Positions 26,172-35,961 of a stretch of 64,000 bases of DNA are shown piece after piece (position 1 is the first letter of the stretch; each line of letters begins with the position of its first letter). Source of the stretch: Arthrobacter pascens (lineage in GTDB: Bacteria; Actinomycetota; Actinomycetes; Actinomycetales; Micrococcaceae); the NCBI RefSeq assembly GCF_030816475.1, contig NZ_JAUSXF010000001.1, positions 1,116,001 to 1,180,000 on the forward strand. Direction: 5' to 3'. Under the pieces are notes generated by a model. The model was not told the DNA's origin. It worked only from the letters and a program-made list of their open reading frames with translations, and did not search any database. The position numbers were made by a program, and so were the translations under genes.

Positions 26172-26187
26172 TTGAACGCTTGTTCAA
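26172..26187. promoter_or_regulatory. Perfect TetR operator 2 upstream of betA
   Basis: TTGAACGCTTGTTCAA is a 16-base dyad with six-base perfect arms. It resembles operators of TetR/AcrR-type regulators and lies about 150 bases before the betA start, where the bet promoter is expected. The gap 25970-26334 holds these two sites and no gene. Confidence 0.65.
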
Positions 26188-26334
26188 CCTGCACTACTCT
26201 CCTTGGATATGACCTATGCCACACTAGGGGATACCGCGGATTCTCCGGCTAACACGGTCAGCCTTTCGCTTTCGGAAGAACGACGACCCGCCCTGGGCCA
26301 CTGACCGGCACCGGGTAAAAGGAGAGTTTGCAGC

Positions 26335-28047
26335 ATGACAAAAACCATTTACGACTACGTCATCGTCGGGGGCGGCAGCGCGGGTTCGGTGCTTGCCGAC
26401 CGGCTGAGCGACGGAGGCAACAGCAGCGTCCTGGTTCTCGAGGCCGGACGTAGCGACTATCCCTGGGACCTGTTTATCCAGATGCCCGCCGCACTGACCT
26501 TCCCCAGCGGCAACCCGCTCTACGACTGGCGCTATGAGTCGGACCCGGAGCCTTACATGGGCGGACGGCGCGTGGCACACGCCCGCGGCAAGGTCCTGGG
26601 CGGCTCAAGCTCCATCAACGGCATGATCTTCCAGCGTGGTAACCCGCTCGACTACGAGCGCTGGGGCGCCGACGCCGGCATGGAAACCTGGGACTTCGCG
26701 CACTGCCTGCCGTACTTCAATCGGATGGAAAACGCGCTGGCCGCCGACCCGGACGATGAGCTCCGCGGGCATGACGGCCCGCTCGTGCTGGAGCGCGGCC
26801 CGGCCACCAACCCGCTGTTCCAGGCCTTCTTCTCCGCCGCCCAGGAGGCCGGCTACCCGCTGACGGACGACGTCAACGGCTACCGACAGGAGGGCTTCGC
26901 CCCGTTCGACCGCAACGTCCACAAGGGCCAGCGGCTCTCCGCGTCCCGTGCCTACCTGCGGCCCAACCGGGGCCGGAAGAACCTGAGTGTCCTGACCCGG
27001 GCCATGGTCACCAAGGTCAACTTCAAGGGCAACGTGGCCACCGGGGTCACCTACCGCCGCAACGGACAGACCCACCAGGTGAACGCGGGCGAAGTCATCC
27101 TGGCCGGTGGTTCCATCAACACCCCGCAACTGCTGCAGCTCAGCGGCATCGGCGACGCTGCACACCTGAACTCCCTCGGCATCAATTCGGTCGTGCAGCT
27201 GCCCGGCGTCGGCGAGAACCTCCAGGACCACCTCGAGGTCTACATCCAGCACGCCTGCACCCAGCCGGTCTCCATGCAGCCGAATCTGGACCTGTGGCGC
27301 TACCCGCTCATCGGCCTGCAATGGCTGCTGGGCCGGAAGGGCCCGGCTGCCACCAACCACTTCGAAGGCGGCGGCTTCGTCCGCTCCAACGAGGACGTTG
27401 CATACCCGAACCTGATGTTCCACTTCCTGCCGGTCGCGGTCCGCTACGACGGCCAGAAGGCGGATGCCAAGCACGGCTACCAGGTGCATATCGGCCCCAT
27501 GTACTCCGATGCCCGCGGTACTCTCAAGATCAAGTCCACCGACCCAACCGTCCACCCGTCCATGGTTTTCAACTACCTCTCTACGGACCAGGACCGCCGG
27601 GAATGGGTGGAGGCCATCCACGTGGCCCGCGACATTCTCGGCCAGTCCGCCATGCTTCCCTTCAATGGTGGCGAACTTTCGCCCGGCCGGGCCGTACAGA
27701 CCGACGCCGAAATCCTCAGCTGGGTCGCGCGCGACGCCGAGACGGCGCTGCACCCGTCCTGCACGGCGAAGATGGGCCCGGACTCAGACCCGATGGCCGT
27801 CGTCAACCCTCTGGACATGACCGTGCACGGCACCAGCGGCCTCCGCGTGGTGGACGCCTCCGCGATGCCGTATGTCACCAACGGCAACATCTACGCCCCG
27901 GTGATGATGCTCGCCGAAAAGGCCGTCGACCTGATCGCCGGCAAGACGCCGCTCGCGCCGCAGCACACAGAGTTCTACCGGCACGGCCTTAGTCCGCTGG
28001 AGCGTAACGGCGCCCCCCTTACGGTTGCAGCGGCCGGGAAGGTCTAG
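26335..28047 (+). CDS. betA: GMC-family choline dehydrogenase/oxidase
   Basis: The 570-residue protein has the FAD dinucleotide motif [18 protein letters not shown] (8-25), GMC signature 1 at [18 protein letters not shown] (about 84) and signature 2 at [16 protein letters not shown] (about 261). The active-site pair is predicted as H473 (in [10 protein letters not shown]) and an Asn in [10 protein letters not shown] (about 515). It probably oxidises choline to betaine aldehyde with FAD. The aldehyde dehydrogenase next door takes the product to betaine. A strong Shine-Dalgarno (AAAAGGAGAG) precedes the ATG. Confidence 0.9.
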   Translation: MTKTIYDYVIVGGGSAGSVLADRLSDGGNSSVLVLEAGRSDYPWDLFIQMPAALTFPSGNPLYDWRYESDPEPYMGGRRVAHARGKVLGGSSSINGMIFQRGNPLDYERWGADAGMETWDFAHCLPYFNRMENALAADPDDELRGHDGPLVLERGPATNPLFQAFFSAAQEAGYPLTDDVNGYRQEGFAPFDRNVHKGQRLSASRAYLRPNRGRKNLSVLTRAMVTKVNFKGNVATGVTYRRNGQTHQVNAGEVILAGGSINTPQLLQLSGIGDAAHLNSLGINSVVQLPGVGENLQDHLEVYIQHACTQPVSMQPNLDLWRYPLIGLQWLLGRKGPAATNHFEGGGFVRSNEDVAYPNLMFHFLPVAVRYDGQKADAKHGYQVHIGPMYSDARGTLKIKSTDPTVHPSMVFNYLSTDQDRREWVEAIHVARDILGQSAMLPFNGGELSPGRAVQTDAEILSWVARDAETALHPSCTAKMGPDSDPMAVVNPLDMTVHGTSGLRVVDASAMPYVTNGNIYAPVMMLAEKAVDLIAGKTPLAPQHTEFYRHGLSPLERNGAPLTVAAAGKV

Positions 28048-28105
28048 GCATGTTGGATATAAAGGACTCCCTGGACCGCGCACCACACCCCCTAGGAGAA
28101 ACACT

Positions 28106-29659
28106 ATGACCGCCACCGTGGAGCGGGTTCACCACGCCGGGAAACCGGAGAACACGATCAAGGGCCTCTACATCGACGGCACCTGGCAGCAGGCGTCCGA
28201 CGGTGGAACCACCGTGGTGCGCTGCCCTGCGGACGGGCGCGAGGTTGCTATCGTCGCCTCGGCCGCGGTGGAGGACGCCGAGCAGGCGATCGCCAGCGCC
28301 CGGGCCTCGTTCGACGACGGCCCCTGGCGGCGGCTTTCCGACATTGAGCGGGGCGCGGTCATGCTCCGTGTCGCGGACCTGCTTGAGCGGGACAAGGCCG
28401 CCTACGCGCGGGCCGAGGCCCTCGACACCGGCAAACGCCTCGTCGAGGCCGAGTACGACATCGACGACATCGCCGCGTGCTTCCGCTACTACGGCAAGAT
28501 CGCAGGCCTTGACGCCGGCAGGGTAATCGACACCGGCAGGCCGAACGCCATCAGCCGCGTGGTCTACGAACCCCTCGGCGTTTGCGCCCTCATCGCACCG
28601 TGGAACTATCCGCTCCTCCAGGCGGCATGGAAGGTGGCCCCGGCACTCACCGCGGGAAACTCGTTCGTGCTCAAGCCCAGCGAACTCACGCCGTCCACCT
28701 CCATCCTGCTTATGGAGACGCTCGCAGAGGCCGGCGTACCCGCCGGCGTCGCAAACCTCGTCACCGGAAGCGGATCGAAGGTGGGCGGAACGCTCAGCTC
28801 CGACCCGCGCGTCGACCTCGTCTCCCTGACCGGGAGCCTGGCGACGGGCCAGACTATCATGGCTGCCGCCGCGGAAACCGTGAAGCGCGTCGCCTTCGAG
28901 CTCGGCGGAAAGAACCCCAACGTCGTCTTCGCCGACGCCGATTGGGACGCGGCCGTCGACAATGCCCTGACGGCCGTCTTCCTCCACTCCGGTCAGGTCT
29001 GCTCGGCTGGCGCACGGCTGGTTGTTGAGGAGACCATCGCTGAACGTTTCGTGGCCGAGGTGGTGGAGCGGGCGCGGAAAATCCGAATGGGCGGACCGTT
29101 CGATCCCGGCGCCGAGACGGGACCACTCATCTCAGCCAAACACCGCGACCAGGTCCACGCCTACGTCCAGGCCGGAATCGCGGAGGGCGCGGAGCTGTTG
29201 TCCGGCGGCTACATCCCTGACGAAGGACCGCTGGCCGACGGCTTCTTCTACCCGCCCACCGTGCTCGGCAACTGCCGTTCCGGCATGAGCGTGCTTCGGG
29301 AGGAGTCGTTCGGTCCGGTGCTTACCGTAGAGACGTTCCGGACCGAGGCCGAGGCCGTGGTGATCGCGAACGACACCGAGTACGGACTGGCCGGAGCAGT
29401 CTGGACATCAGACGCGTCGAAAGCGCAAAGGGTTGCGGGCGCACTCCGGCACGGGACAGTCTGGATCAACGACTACCACCCGTACGTCCCGCAGGCGGAG
29501 TGGGGCGGCTTCGGTAAGTCCGGCATTGGCCGTGAGCTTGGCCGTGCAGGGCTCAACGAGTACCGCGAGGCAAAACACATCTGGCAGAACATCCAGCCCG
29601 CTCCCAGCGGCTGGTTCGGCCCGCTTTCTGAAGAAACAGGGGCAGGCGCAGCCCAGTAG
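28106..29659 (+). CDS. betB: Betaine-aldehyde dehydrogenase (aldehyde dehydrogenase family)
   Basis: The protein has 517 residues from ATG 28106, with AGGAGAA 8 bases upstream. Catalytic residues are C299 in HSGQVCSAG and E265 in FELGGKNPNVVF. The NAD-binding segments APWNYPLLQ, then KPSELTPS, then FTGS-type SLTGSLATGQ are in order. Given the adjacent GMC oxidoreductase and choline-type permease, the likely reaction is betaine aldehyde to glycine betaine with NAD+. The C-terminal GGFGKSGIGRELG is canonical. Confidence 0.9.
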   Translation: MTATVERVHHAGKPENTIKGLYIDGTWQQASDGGTTVVRCPADGREVAIVASAAVEDAEQAIASARASFDDGPWRRLSDIERGAVMLRVADLLERDKAAYARAEALDTGKRLVEAEYDIDDIAACFRYYGKIAGLDAGRVIDTGRPNAISRVVYEPLGVCALIAPWNYPLLQAAWKVAPALTAGNSFVLKPSELTPSTSILLMETLAEAGVPAGVANLVTGSGSKVGGTLSSDPRVDLVSLTGSLATGQTIMAAAAETVKRVAFELGGKNPNVVFADADWDAAVDNALTAVFLHSGQVCSAGARLVVEETIAERFVAEVVERARKIRMGGPFDPGAETGPLISAKHRDQVHAYVQAGIAEGAELLSGGYIPDEGPLADGFFYPPTVLGNCRSGMSVLREESFGPVLTVETFRTEAEAVVIANDTEYGLAGAVWTSDASKAQRVAGALRHGTVWINDYHPYVPQAEWGGFGKSGIGRELGRAGLNEYREAKHIWQNIQPAPSGWFGPLSEETGAGAAQ

Positions 29660-29779
29660 ACGAACAGCATTGGGGGAAGGCCGGGCGCCATACGGCGCGG
29701 TGCCCGGCCACGCGTTTCACCGCGACCAATGGCGGCCGCGGGTTATCACCGTCATGCTTTATCTGACCTAGGAGTTCAG

Positions 29780-31411
29780 ATGTTGGAACCCAACAACAGT
29801 ACTGATTCAAGCGGCATGGATGATTTCGGCTATGCCCAGACCCTGGACCGCAGCATTGGCAAGTTTGCCAGCTTCGCGGCCGGCGTCAGCTACATCTCCA
29901 TCCTCACCGGTGTTTTTCAACTGTTCTACTTTGGTTTCTCAATGGCCGGGCCGGCCTACGCGTGGTCCTGGCCCATCGTCTTCGTCGGCCAGCTTATGGT
30001 GGCACTCTGCTTCGCTGAGCTTGCCGGCCGCTATCCCGTGGCCGGTTCCGTGTACAACTGGGCCAAGCGACTCACCTCCGGCACCTTCTCCTGGCTGGCC
30101 GGCTGGCTGCTGCTGATCTCCTCGATCATGGCTCTCGGAGCCGTTGCCCTGGCCCTGCAGATCACCCTGCCGCAACTCTCGTCCGGCTTCCAGATCATCG
30201 GCGACGGCACCGGCACCTACGATTTCGCCCTCAACGGGGTACTGCTCGCGAGCATCATGATCGGCATCTCCACGCTGATCAACGCCTTCGGCGTGAAGCT
30301 CATGACCAGGATCAACAGCATCGGCGTATTCGTCGAGCTGATCGCGGCCGTGCTGCTCATCCTGGCCCTTGGCTGGCATGTGGTCCGCGGACCAGAGGTC
30401 CTCTTCGGCACCGCCGGGTTGGGTGCGGAGCACCCGCTCGGCTTCTTCGGAGTGTTCCTGATCGGCGCCATGGCCTCCGGCTACGTGATGTACGGCTTCG
30501 ACACGGCAAGCTCGCTTGGTGAGGAAACCAAGGACCCCAAGAAGACCGCACCGAAGGCCATCATCCGCGCGGTCACCGCTTCCTTCCTCCTAGGCGGCCT
30601 GATCCTGCTCTGCGGCCTCCTGGCGGCGCCGGACCTCACCGATCCGAAGCTAGGCTCTGCCGACGGCGGCCTGCAGTACCTGGTGCTCTCCGTCTTGGGC
30701 GGCCCCTTCGGCAAGGCCTTCCTGGTATGCATCGTGGTCGCTGTGGTGGTGTGCACCCTGGCAGTCCACGCCGCAGCCATCCGCATGATGTTTGCCATGG
30801 CCCGGGACAACAACCTCCCGTTCAGCAGCCAGCTCAGTAAGGTGGACCCCGTCCGCAGGACGCCCGCCGTTGCTGCTATCGTGATCGGCGTCCTGGCCGT
30901 GATCCCGCTGCTGGTGAACGTGATGCAGCCGGCCATCTTCACCATCCTGTCCAGCATCAGCATCGTCCTGATCTATCTGTCCTACCTGCTGGTCACAGTG
31001 CCGCTGCTCCGGAAACGGCTGCAGAGGAAGTGGCCGGCACCCGGTGACAACTCCGAAGCAGGATTCAGCATGGGCAAGTGGGGCCTGCCGGTGAACATCC
31101 TCGCGGTCCTGTGGGGCGGCGCCATGACCCTGAACCTGATCTGGCCCCGTCCTGAGATCTACAACTCCGTTCCGCCGTTCGAGTGGTACCTGCAGTGGGG
31201 CGGCGTCCTGTTCGTCGCTGCGGTCGCGGTCGGCGGGACCCTGCTGTACCGCCTGAAGATCAGGCACCAGACGGGCGTCCTGGCCGAGCACGCCGCGGCC
31301 GCAGCGTATCCGGCACCGGGCTCCGCAGGGACAGACGCTTCGACTGCGGGCCAATTCGTGGCGGTGTCTGTCCCGGCCTCCGCCACCCAGACCTCTGTGG
31401 ACGCGCTGTAG
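29780..31411 (+). CDS. APC superfamily permease in choline operon
   Basis: The protein has 543 residues from ATG 29780; AGGAG at 29770-29774 sets the start, and the longer frame from 29729 lacks it. It has about 12 membrane segments. GYAQTLDRSIGKFASFAAGVSYISILTG near the N-terminus and SLGEETKDPKKTAPKAIIRA (about 243-262) are typical of the amino acid/polyamine/organocation family. The context suggests import of choline or a related quaternary amine rather than an amino acid (inference). It is the last gene of the operon, followed by a strong terminator. Confidence 0.85.
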   Translation: MLEPNNSTDSSGMDDFGYAQTLDRSIGKFASFAAGVSYISILTGVFQLFYFGFSMAGPAYAWSWPIVFVGQLMVALCFAELAGRYPVAGSVYNWAKRLTSGTFSWLAGWLLLISSIMALGAVALALQITLPQLSSGFQIIGDGTGTYDFALNGVLLASIMIGISTLINAFGVKLMTRINSIGVFVELIAAVLLILALGWHVVRGPEVLFGTAGLGAEHPLGFFGVFLIGAMASGYVMYGFDTASSLGEETKDPKKTAPKAIIRAVTASFLLGGLILLCGLLAAPDLTDPKLGSADGGLQYLVLSVLGGPFGKAFLVCIVVAVVVCTLAVHAAAIRMMFAMARDNNLPFSSQLSKVDPVRRTPAVAAIVIGVLAVIPLLVNVMQPAIFTILSSISIVLIYLSYLLVTVPLLRKRLQRKWPAPGDNSEAGFSMGKWGLPVNILAVLWGGAMTLNLIWPRPEIYNSVPPFEWYLQWGGVLFVAAVAVGGTLLYRLKIRHQTGVLAEHAAAAAYPAPGSAGTDASTAGQFVAVSVPASATQTSVDAL

Positions 31412-31434
31412 TCAGAGCGAGGCATTGCTGCCCC

Positions 31435-31493
31435 GCACGGGCACCCCTTCGCCAATCCCGGCGAAGGGATGCCCGTGCGCGGCCTTTTCCTTT
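31435..31493 (+). terminator. Strong terminator of the bet operon
   Basis: A nearly perfect 19-base stem (gcacgggcaccccttcgcc paired with the complement ending gcccgtgc at 31478, one mismatch) is followed by ccttttccttt. It lies 24 bases after the permease stop. Confidence 0.9.
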
Positions 31494-31499
31494 ATGGCG

Positions 31500-31893
31500 T
31501 CAGGCCGCCTTGACCAGGGGAAGCTCGTCCCAGTGCGTCGTGTACCGGGGGAGCGCGTCCCGCGCTTCATAGTCCAGTCCCAACCGGTTTTGATCCCGCC
31601 ATGGCCCAGCCCGATGGATCCCGTTCAAAGCGCCGACTTACCTCTTCCAGAAGTGGACCGATGTGGCGTTCTTCATGCCGGTCCTCGAACACCTCCAGTG
31701 GCGATTCGTTTCCCCTGGGCCGCAGGTCGGTGAGCATGAGCCCGGCCTTCGCATACTGCAGCCCGTCACGGATGTTCGGCAGCAGCGCGTGCGCCGCCTT
31801 GGTCAGCAGGAGCGGATCCGCCGTAGGCATGTTCGTCAAGACCCTGCTGGCCCGGAAGCAGGGACCCAAGGGCTGGCAGTTATCTGTACGCAT
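31500..31893 (-). pseudogene. UmuC-type DNA polymerase C-terminal remnant (frameshifted)
   Basis: The minus strand reads DPLLLTKAAHALLPNIRDGL, then QYAKAGLMLTDLRP, then LLEEVSRRFERDPSG. After a one-base shift near 31580 it ends LPRYTTHWDELPLVKAA followed by a TGA stop at 31500. This is the C-terminal little-finger/DUF4113 region of actinobacterial UmuC-like error-prone polymerases. The catalytic palm is absent upstream. It is a decayed fragment inside the element. Confidence 0.75.
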
Positions 31894-32362
31894 CCTTCAC
31901 CGCGACGTCCACGGAATCGGGCGGACCGGGTGCCGGAATGAAGGGCTGAGGCCGGCAACAGGACGCAACTAGGCGCCCTCGAGGTCGTCATGCGCTGACA
32001 CGTCATCCTCACCGATGGGTCTCGCCCGTGGCTCGGTCGAGCCGGAGGCTAGGCCGCTGCGCTTCCGGAAGGATCACATGCGGCAAATCATCAGCCTCGC
32101 CCGCACACGGACGGCTGGCAACGGGAATGCATTCTTTGTCGGAGTTCTTACCGCTTACAGGAACCAACAGAACAAGACGTAAGGCGCGGCAGGAGTTCCG
32201 CCAGCTACTTTAAGACGTAGGACATGCCCAAGATTTCCCTCGACTTTGGGCTGGTCGGGCCTCCTGCCCGCAGCGATCAAAACGACCTGTTGCCGTGGGG
32301 CGCCTCAGCGTAGAGTTTAAGCGGTTCCGAGCATCCACCTCAGTACCGACTCAGCTCTCTAG
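31894..32362. other. Non-coding decayed stretch
   Basis: No frame with recognisable protein features or a credible ribosome-binding site is present on either strand. Short pieces near 31894-31950 may continue the umuC remnant in shifted frames. No repeats or hairpins of note. Confidence 0.5.
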
Positions 32363-32374
32363 ATGGGTTCCATC

Positions 32375-32560
32375 ATGCTTAAGACGCTGCTTTGCAAGTT
32401 GAACCTGGGGCACCACTGGTTGGCTGAGGCGGACCAGAATGGGACCTTTCGCCGGTACTGCACGAAGTGCGGAAAATTGGATCATCGTACAGCCACGTGG
32501 TCTGGACACCTTGCGGACCGGGACCGTCCACCGGAGCATGACAGCAGCAAATATTTCTGA
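32375..32560 (+). CDS. Small zinc-ribbon-like protein
   Basis: This 61-residue basic protein begins MLKTLLCKLNLGHHW and contains RRYCTKCGKLDHR, a CxxC pair that could form half of a zinc-ribbon. Small actinobacterial proteins with this LCKLNLGHHW...C..CGK pattern exist as uncharacterised families. An upstream in-frame ATG at 32363 adds four residues. It sits alone between decayed sequence and a GC-rich hairpin. Confidence 0.5.
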   Translation: MLKTLLCKLNLGHHWLAEADQNGTFRRYCTKCGKLDHRTATWSGHLADRDRPPEHDSSKYF

Positions 32561-32790
32561 CGACGCTGACGCGCCGGGCCGTTGTTCTATCCCTCGGTCC
32601 GCGTATTTCAGGAATACGCTTCCGGGGCAAAGCGGGCCCGGGCACGGGCGCGGTGCGCCTGCTGACCGCAGGCCCACGTGCCCCGTAGACCGCCCCATCG
32701 AAGACCACCGGCTCATCGAGCCGTAATCAAACCAGGCCTGCTTCCCCGGACGGGCCAAGGACCTGCCTCACTGCGTATCGCCTAGGCCGG

Positions 32791-32820
32791 CGGTGGCCGG
32801 CCGTTAGTGGCCGGCCACCG
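32791..32820. terminator. GC-rich hairpin
   Basis: Twelve-base perfect arms cggtggccggcc and ggccggccaccg enclose a 6-base loop. There is no T-tract. It lies between the zinc-ribbon ORF and the serine hydrolase; it may end the former's transcript. The remainder of 32561-32939 shows nothing else. Confidence 0.5.
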
Positions 32821-32939
32821 CGAGCGGTCCGCCGTCGTGGCCGCCCCTTGACGCGGGCCAATAGCCTGAGGAGCATCTGAGTTACGAGGCGGGCCAGGGC
32901 CTTATGCACACACGCACGGTGCTTGAGAGGTTTTTCGAG

Positions 32940-34103
32940 ATGCGGAAGAGCGGATTTTGTAGCGTTCGCCGCACCGTTGCGGTTTGCGTCGCCGCCCTCC
33001 TCGTGACTGTCACGGGCTGCTCCGCTGGACCTAATCCTGCGCCGTCCCCGTCCTCCTCCATGCACCAGTTGCGGACGGACCTGGAGAAGTTCAGCAACGA
33101 CAGGATGGCAACCGGAGCCTCAGCAGTCCTCGTCCAGGCAAGACTGAACGGGGAGGTCTGGCTCAACGCCACGGGTGTCCGGGAACTTGAGGCAAGGGTG
33201 CCTGCAGAGCCCGGCGACTCATTCCACGTGGCCAGCCTTACTAAGTCCATGGTGGCAACCTCGGTCATGAAGCTGGTCGAACAGGGCAAGATCAAACTGG
33301 ATAGCCTGATCAGTGATTACCTTCCGGAGGTCGAATCAGTCTTGCACCCGCCGGAACCCGTCACCATACGGATGTTGCTAGAGCACACCTCCGGAATGCC
33401 CAGCTTCGAGGAGGCGCTCATCAAGGCGGGCCCCCTGAAACAGGTTTTGACCACACCACTGACTGCCGAGCGACGCCTTGAGCTGGCCGGCACCCTGCCG
33501 TGGAACACCGACGATATTGGCGTCTTCAAGTACTCAAGCTCCAATTATGTGGTGCTCGGCCTCCTCATCGAGCGGGTAACAGGCCGCAGCCTTGGGGATG
33601 TCATGCGGGCGGACATCGCCGACCCCCTCGGCCTCCGCGGAACACTGCTGACGGGGACCGGCGACGTCCCGAAGAATATGGTCCATGGGTACGTCCTGAT
33701 CGATGGCGAACGGGTCGACGCTACCTACGCGGGTGTCCAAAGCGGGTCGGCTTCCGGTGGCATGATCTCCACTGTGCAGGACGTCAGCGAGTTCTATGCT
33801 GCCTTGATGAATGGCAAGCTGGTGGGACCGGAACTGGTCAAAGAGATGCAAAGCCCCAACGCCTCGCAGTATGGGCTCGGGCTGGCTAAATGGTGGGACA
33901 GCTGCACTAGTAACTACTACTACGGACACCTGGGAGGTGCGCCGGGTTATGCGTCCATTGCTATGATCAGCGGCGACGGCGCGAGGCAGCTAACCGTCTT
34001 CGTTGCGCACACCGCGGAACCTCTTAGCGCTGATGTACCTCCACCCGACGACGGGCTGGTGGAATTCGCACAGCGGACACTGGACAGCACCTGCCAGAAA
34101 TAG
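32940..34103 (+). CDS. Serine hydrolase, beta-lactamase/DD-peptidase fold lipoprotein
   Basis: The protein has 387 residues from ATG 32940, chosen because GAGAGG lies upstream; the in-frame ATG at 32904 is an alternative. The signal peptide ends in a lipobox, VTVTGCSAG. The SxxK nucleophile motif is SLTK (serine 99 by this start), the second motif is the YSSSNYVVLG region, and GHLGGAPGYAS near the C-terminus is the KTG-like/HxG strand. These are family features of class C beta-lactamases and D-alanyl-D-alanine carboxypeptidases. The substrate (peptidoglycan peptide, ester or beta-lactam) is not predictable. Confidence 0.85.
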   Translation: MRKSGFCSVRRTVAVCVAALLVTVTGCSAGPNPAPSPSSSMHQLRTDLEKFSNDRMATGASAVLVQARLNGEVWLNATGVRELEARVPAEPGDSFHVASLTKSMVATSVMKLVEQGKIKLDSLISDYLPEVESVLHPPEPVTIRMLLEHTSGMPSFEEALIKAGPLKQVLTTPLTAERRLELAGTLPWNTDDIGVFKYSSSNYVVLGLLIERVTGRSLGDVMRADIADPLGLRGTLLTGTGDVPKNMVHGYVLIDGERVDATYAGVQSGSASGGMISTVQDVSEFYAALMNGKLVGPELVKEMQSPNASQYGLGLAKWWDSCTSNYYYGHLGGAPGYASIAMISGDGARQLTVFVAHTAEPLSADVPPPDDGLVEFAQRTLDSTCQK

Positions 34104-34269
34104 GAACGAGAGCCCGCGGCACAGTTCAGCCGAGCGAGTGCAGGAACGGTCCGGGCATTCCTACAGCCGCGCCTCCAGGAACATTGCAGTTCCCAAACTC
34201 AGCCCGGGGAAGGCATCACCACGAGTTCAGCCAAGCTGAACCCATAGATTTCCTTTGTCCGAGGAAACA

Positions 34270-34298
34270 GGAGAGCCGGCACACTGTGCCGGCTCTCC
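34270..34298 (+). terminator. Terminator hairpin downstream of serine hydrolase
   Basis: Thirteen-base perfect arms (ggagagccggcac and gtgccggctctcc) enclose a 3-base loop, about 165 bases after the stop. The rest of 34104-34571 shows no credible gene. Confidence 0.7.
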
Positions 34299-34571
34299 GC
34301 CCTTTAACGCTTGGGCGGGGAAACTTTCTTGGGACTTAGTTCCGGCCTGACACACAGGTAACGCAGGCGAATGTCTGAATGAGTGCCGGGACCATGGCGT
34401 AGCGAACTCGCTGTTGAAATCATGAAGCATCTGGGCGACGACGGGGCATCGCCAGTCGAGGCCCGCCTCGGCACCTGGGCGCTTCCTCGGTTAGGATTCA
34501 CCAGTGCATCATGGTCAGCAAGCCCGGAAAACCTAAAAGCCAACAATCAAAATGCCGACGGCGCTCCCCAT

Positions 34572-34868
34572 CGCTAGGGCATGATCTTGTACAGATCGAT
34601 GACGGTCTGCTCGGGTTGGGATGCGAATCCGCCCTCGATACCCTGCTATCCGCGGAAGGAGGATCCCATCACGGAATTTCTCCCAACTCTCCTTCGAGTC
34701 ATGGACGGCCATGACAGTCCAACCACCCCCGGAAGCGCCTGCCGCGTGGAAGATCTGCCCCTCGGGCAAGAGCCCTTCCCCTGGGTGTACGGCGGCAGTT
34801 GATGCCTCGTACTGGTCCTTTGTGCCTCCCGGGAAGAAGTGCACAACTCCGTAACCGCTGGCTTCCAT
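34572..34868 (-). pseudogene. Monooxygenase-like small protein, frameshifted
   Basis: From ATG 34868 (AAGGAG 7 bases upstream) the minus strand reads MEASGYGVVHFFPGGTKDQ, then WTVMAVHDSKESWEKFRDGILLPRIAG. One extra base then breaks the frame. The continuation IEGGFASQPEQTVIDLYKIMP ends at a TAG at 34572 and fits the C-terminus of the same small ABM/DUF-type family. A sequencing error or recent mutation is possible, because everything else in the gene is intact. Confidence 0.65.
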
Positions 34869-34951
34869 GTCTGCTCCTTGGATGGTGGGGATGTGTTGAA
34901 CATGCCAACCGATGGACCCCATCACTCGTGAAGTCAAGGCCTGAACACCAA

Positions 34952-35331
34952 TCAGGGAAGCGGAGCTTGGAGGAGCCAGCTCATGGCCTCGTCCCGTGAT
35001 GTGAAAAACCGTGTGGGACAGGGCAGGGACTGAAGACCAAGGGTAAAGTTTGCAACCACCCGATCGACAGGGCTTGAGCCAAGCAAGGCAATCCGTGAAG
35101 CGGCACACGGGACGGAGAAAACGGACCTGGCTTGGCGGGTCACACTCTCGGTGTCCTTCATATCGACCAGCATCGGGTATCGGGAGCCGGCGGCAATTTC
35201 ATTTACGTTTGCCATCGCCCTTGAGCGTCTTCAACTTCCAGAACGATGCCAGGATTCCATACAACGTTGATAAAGCCGTCGGAACCAAGTTTTATGGTGC
35301 CCTTGCCGCCCTCGATCGTCAGTGGTTCCAT
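34952..35331 (-). pseudogene. DUF7793 STAS-like protein, frameshifted
   Basis: The N-terminal half from ATG 35331 (MEPLTIEGGKGTIKLGSDGF, then VWNPGIVLEVEDAQGR) and the C-terminal half from 35215 (SRYPMLVDMKDTESVTRQAR, then RIALLGSSPVDRVVANF and PTRFFTSRDEAMSWL) are joined across a one-base shift near 35216. The C-terminal half matches the intact protein at 43437-44081 (RVAVVGASPVDRVIVDF, PTKFFTSFSDAMTW). The family resembles SpoIIAA/STAS modules. It is probably non-functional unless the shift is an assembly error. Confidence 0.65.
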
Positions 35332-35452
35332 CTCCAGCTCCCCCGAACAGCTTGTATCCGCCAATCCTAACTGCCCTCCTTGTAACGATGCCGGGTTTCA
35401 GCCTTTCCAGATAACAGTTCACGGCTCAAAATGATGGTGTGCTACTCGGGGT

Positions 35453-35700
35453 ATGTGGGAGCACGCGGACGGATGCTCGATCCGGTCGCGGCACGAGGGC
35501 CGGGACCTCTTCTGGGGCTACCAATCGGTCGCGGTCAGCAGCGGCGACGGGCGCTACCAGGCCGCAATGACCGTCACCATGCCCCGCTGCCCACCCAGTT
35601 AGAGGACGAGTCCAGCCAGAACAAGCGTGAGCTCCTGAACGGCAAGATCGAGTCCACCCTCAACGAGACCCTGGACCGGCTGTGCGAGCCAGCCAACTGA
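35453..35700 (+). pseudogene. Hypothetical gene remnant
   Basis: From ATG 35453 the frame reads MWEHADGCSIRSRHEGRDLF, then WGYQSVAVSSGDGRYQAAMTVTMP, then a stop. In another frame the sequence continues LEDESSQNKRELLNGKIEST, then LNETLDRLCEPAN to a stop at 35700. Two protein-like stretches in different frames suggest a disrupted gene. No family recognised. Confidence 0.35.
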
Positions 35701-35961
35701 GAAAGCACCTGTCGCCTCCGGTTGGTTAGCACACGGAGGAACGGGAGGGCCTGCACTGTGACCGGCTGGATGTTGGAGCATGTACCGACGTACTTGCAGA
35801 GTGGATGGCATCACCTGGCATTAAACAGTCCACTTCGGGACTGTCAGCCAACACTCACTGGTCTTCATTGCGTCGCGGGTGCCACTCCACCCAGAGGACC
35901 GGCCACCGAAGCACGGCACGGCCTTTGATGGCGTCAGCCGCTGGAGGGGCTGACAGAGTCC

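Noticed and set aside
26605..27753. 382-residue antisense frame inside betA
   Set aside because: Composition is the mirror of the GMC gene; no start signal and no recognisable domain.
28019..28987. 322-residue antisense frame inside betB
   Set aside because: Same reason: high-GC antisense shadow of a confidently identified gene.
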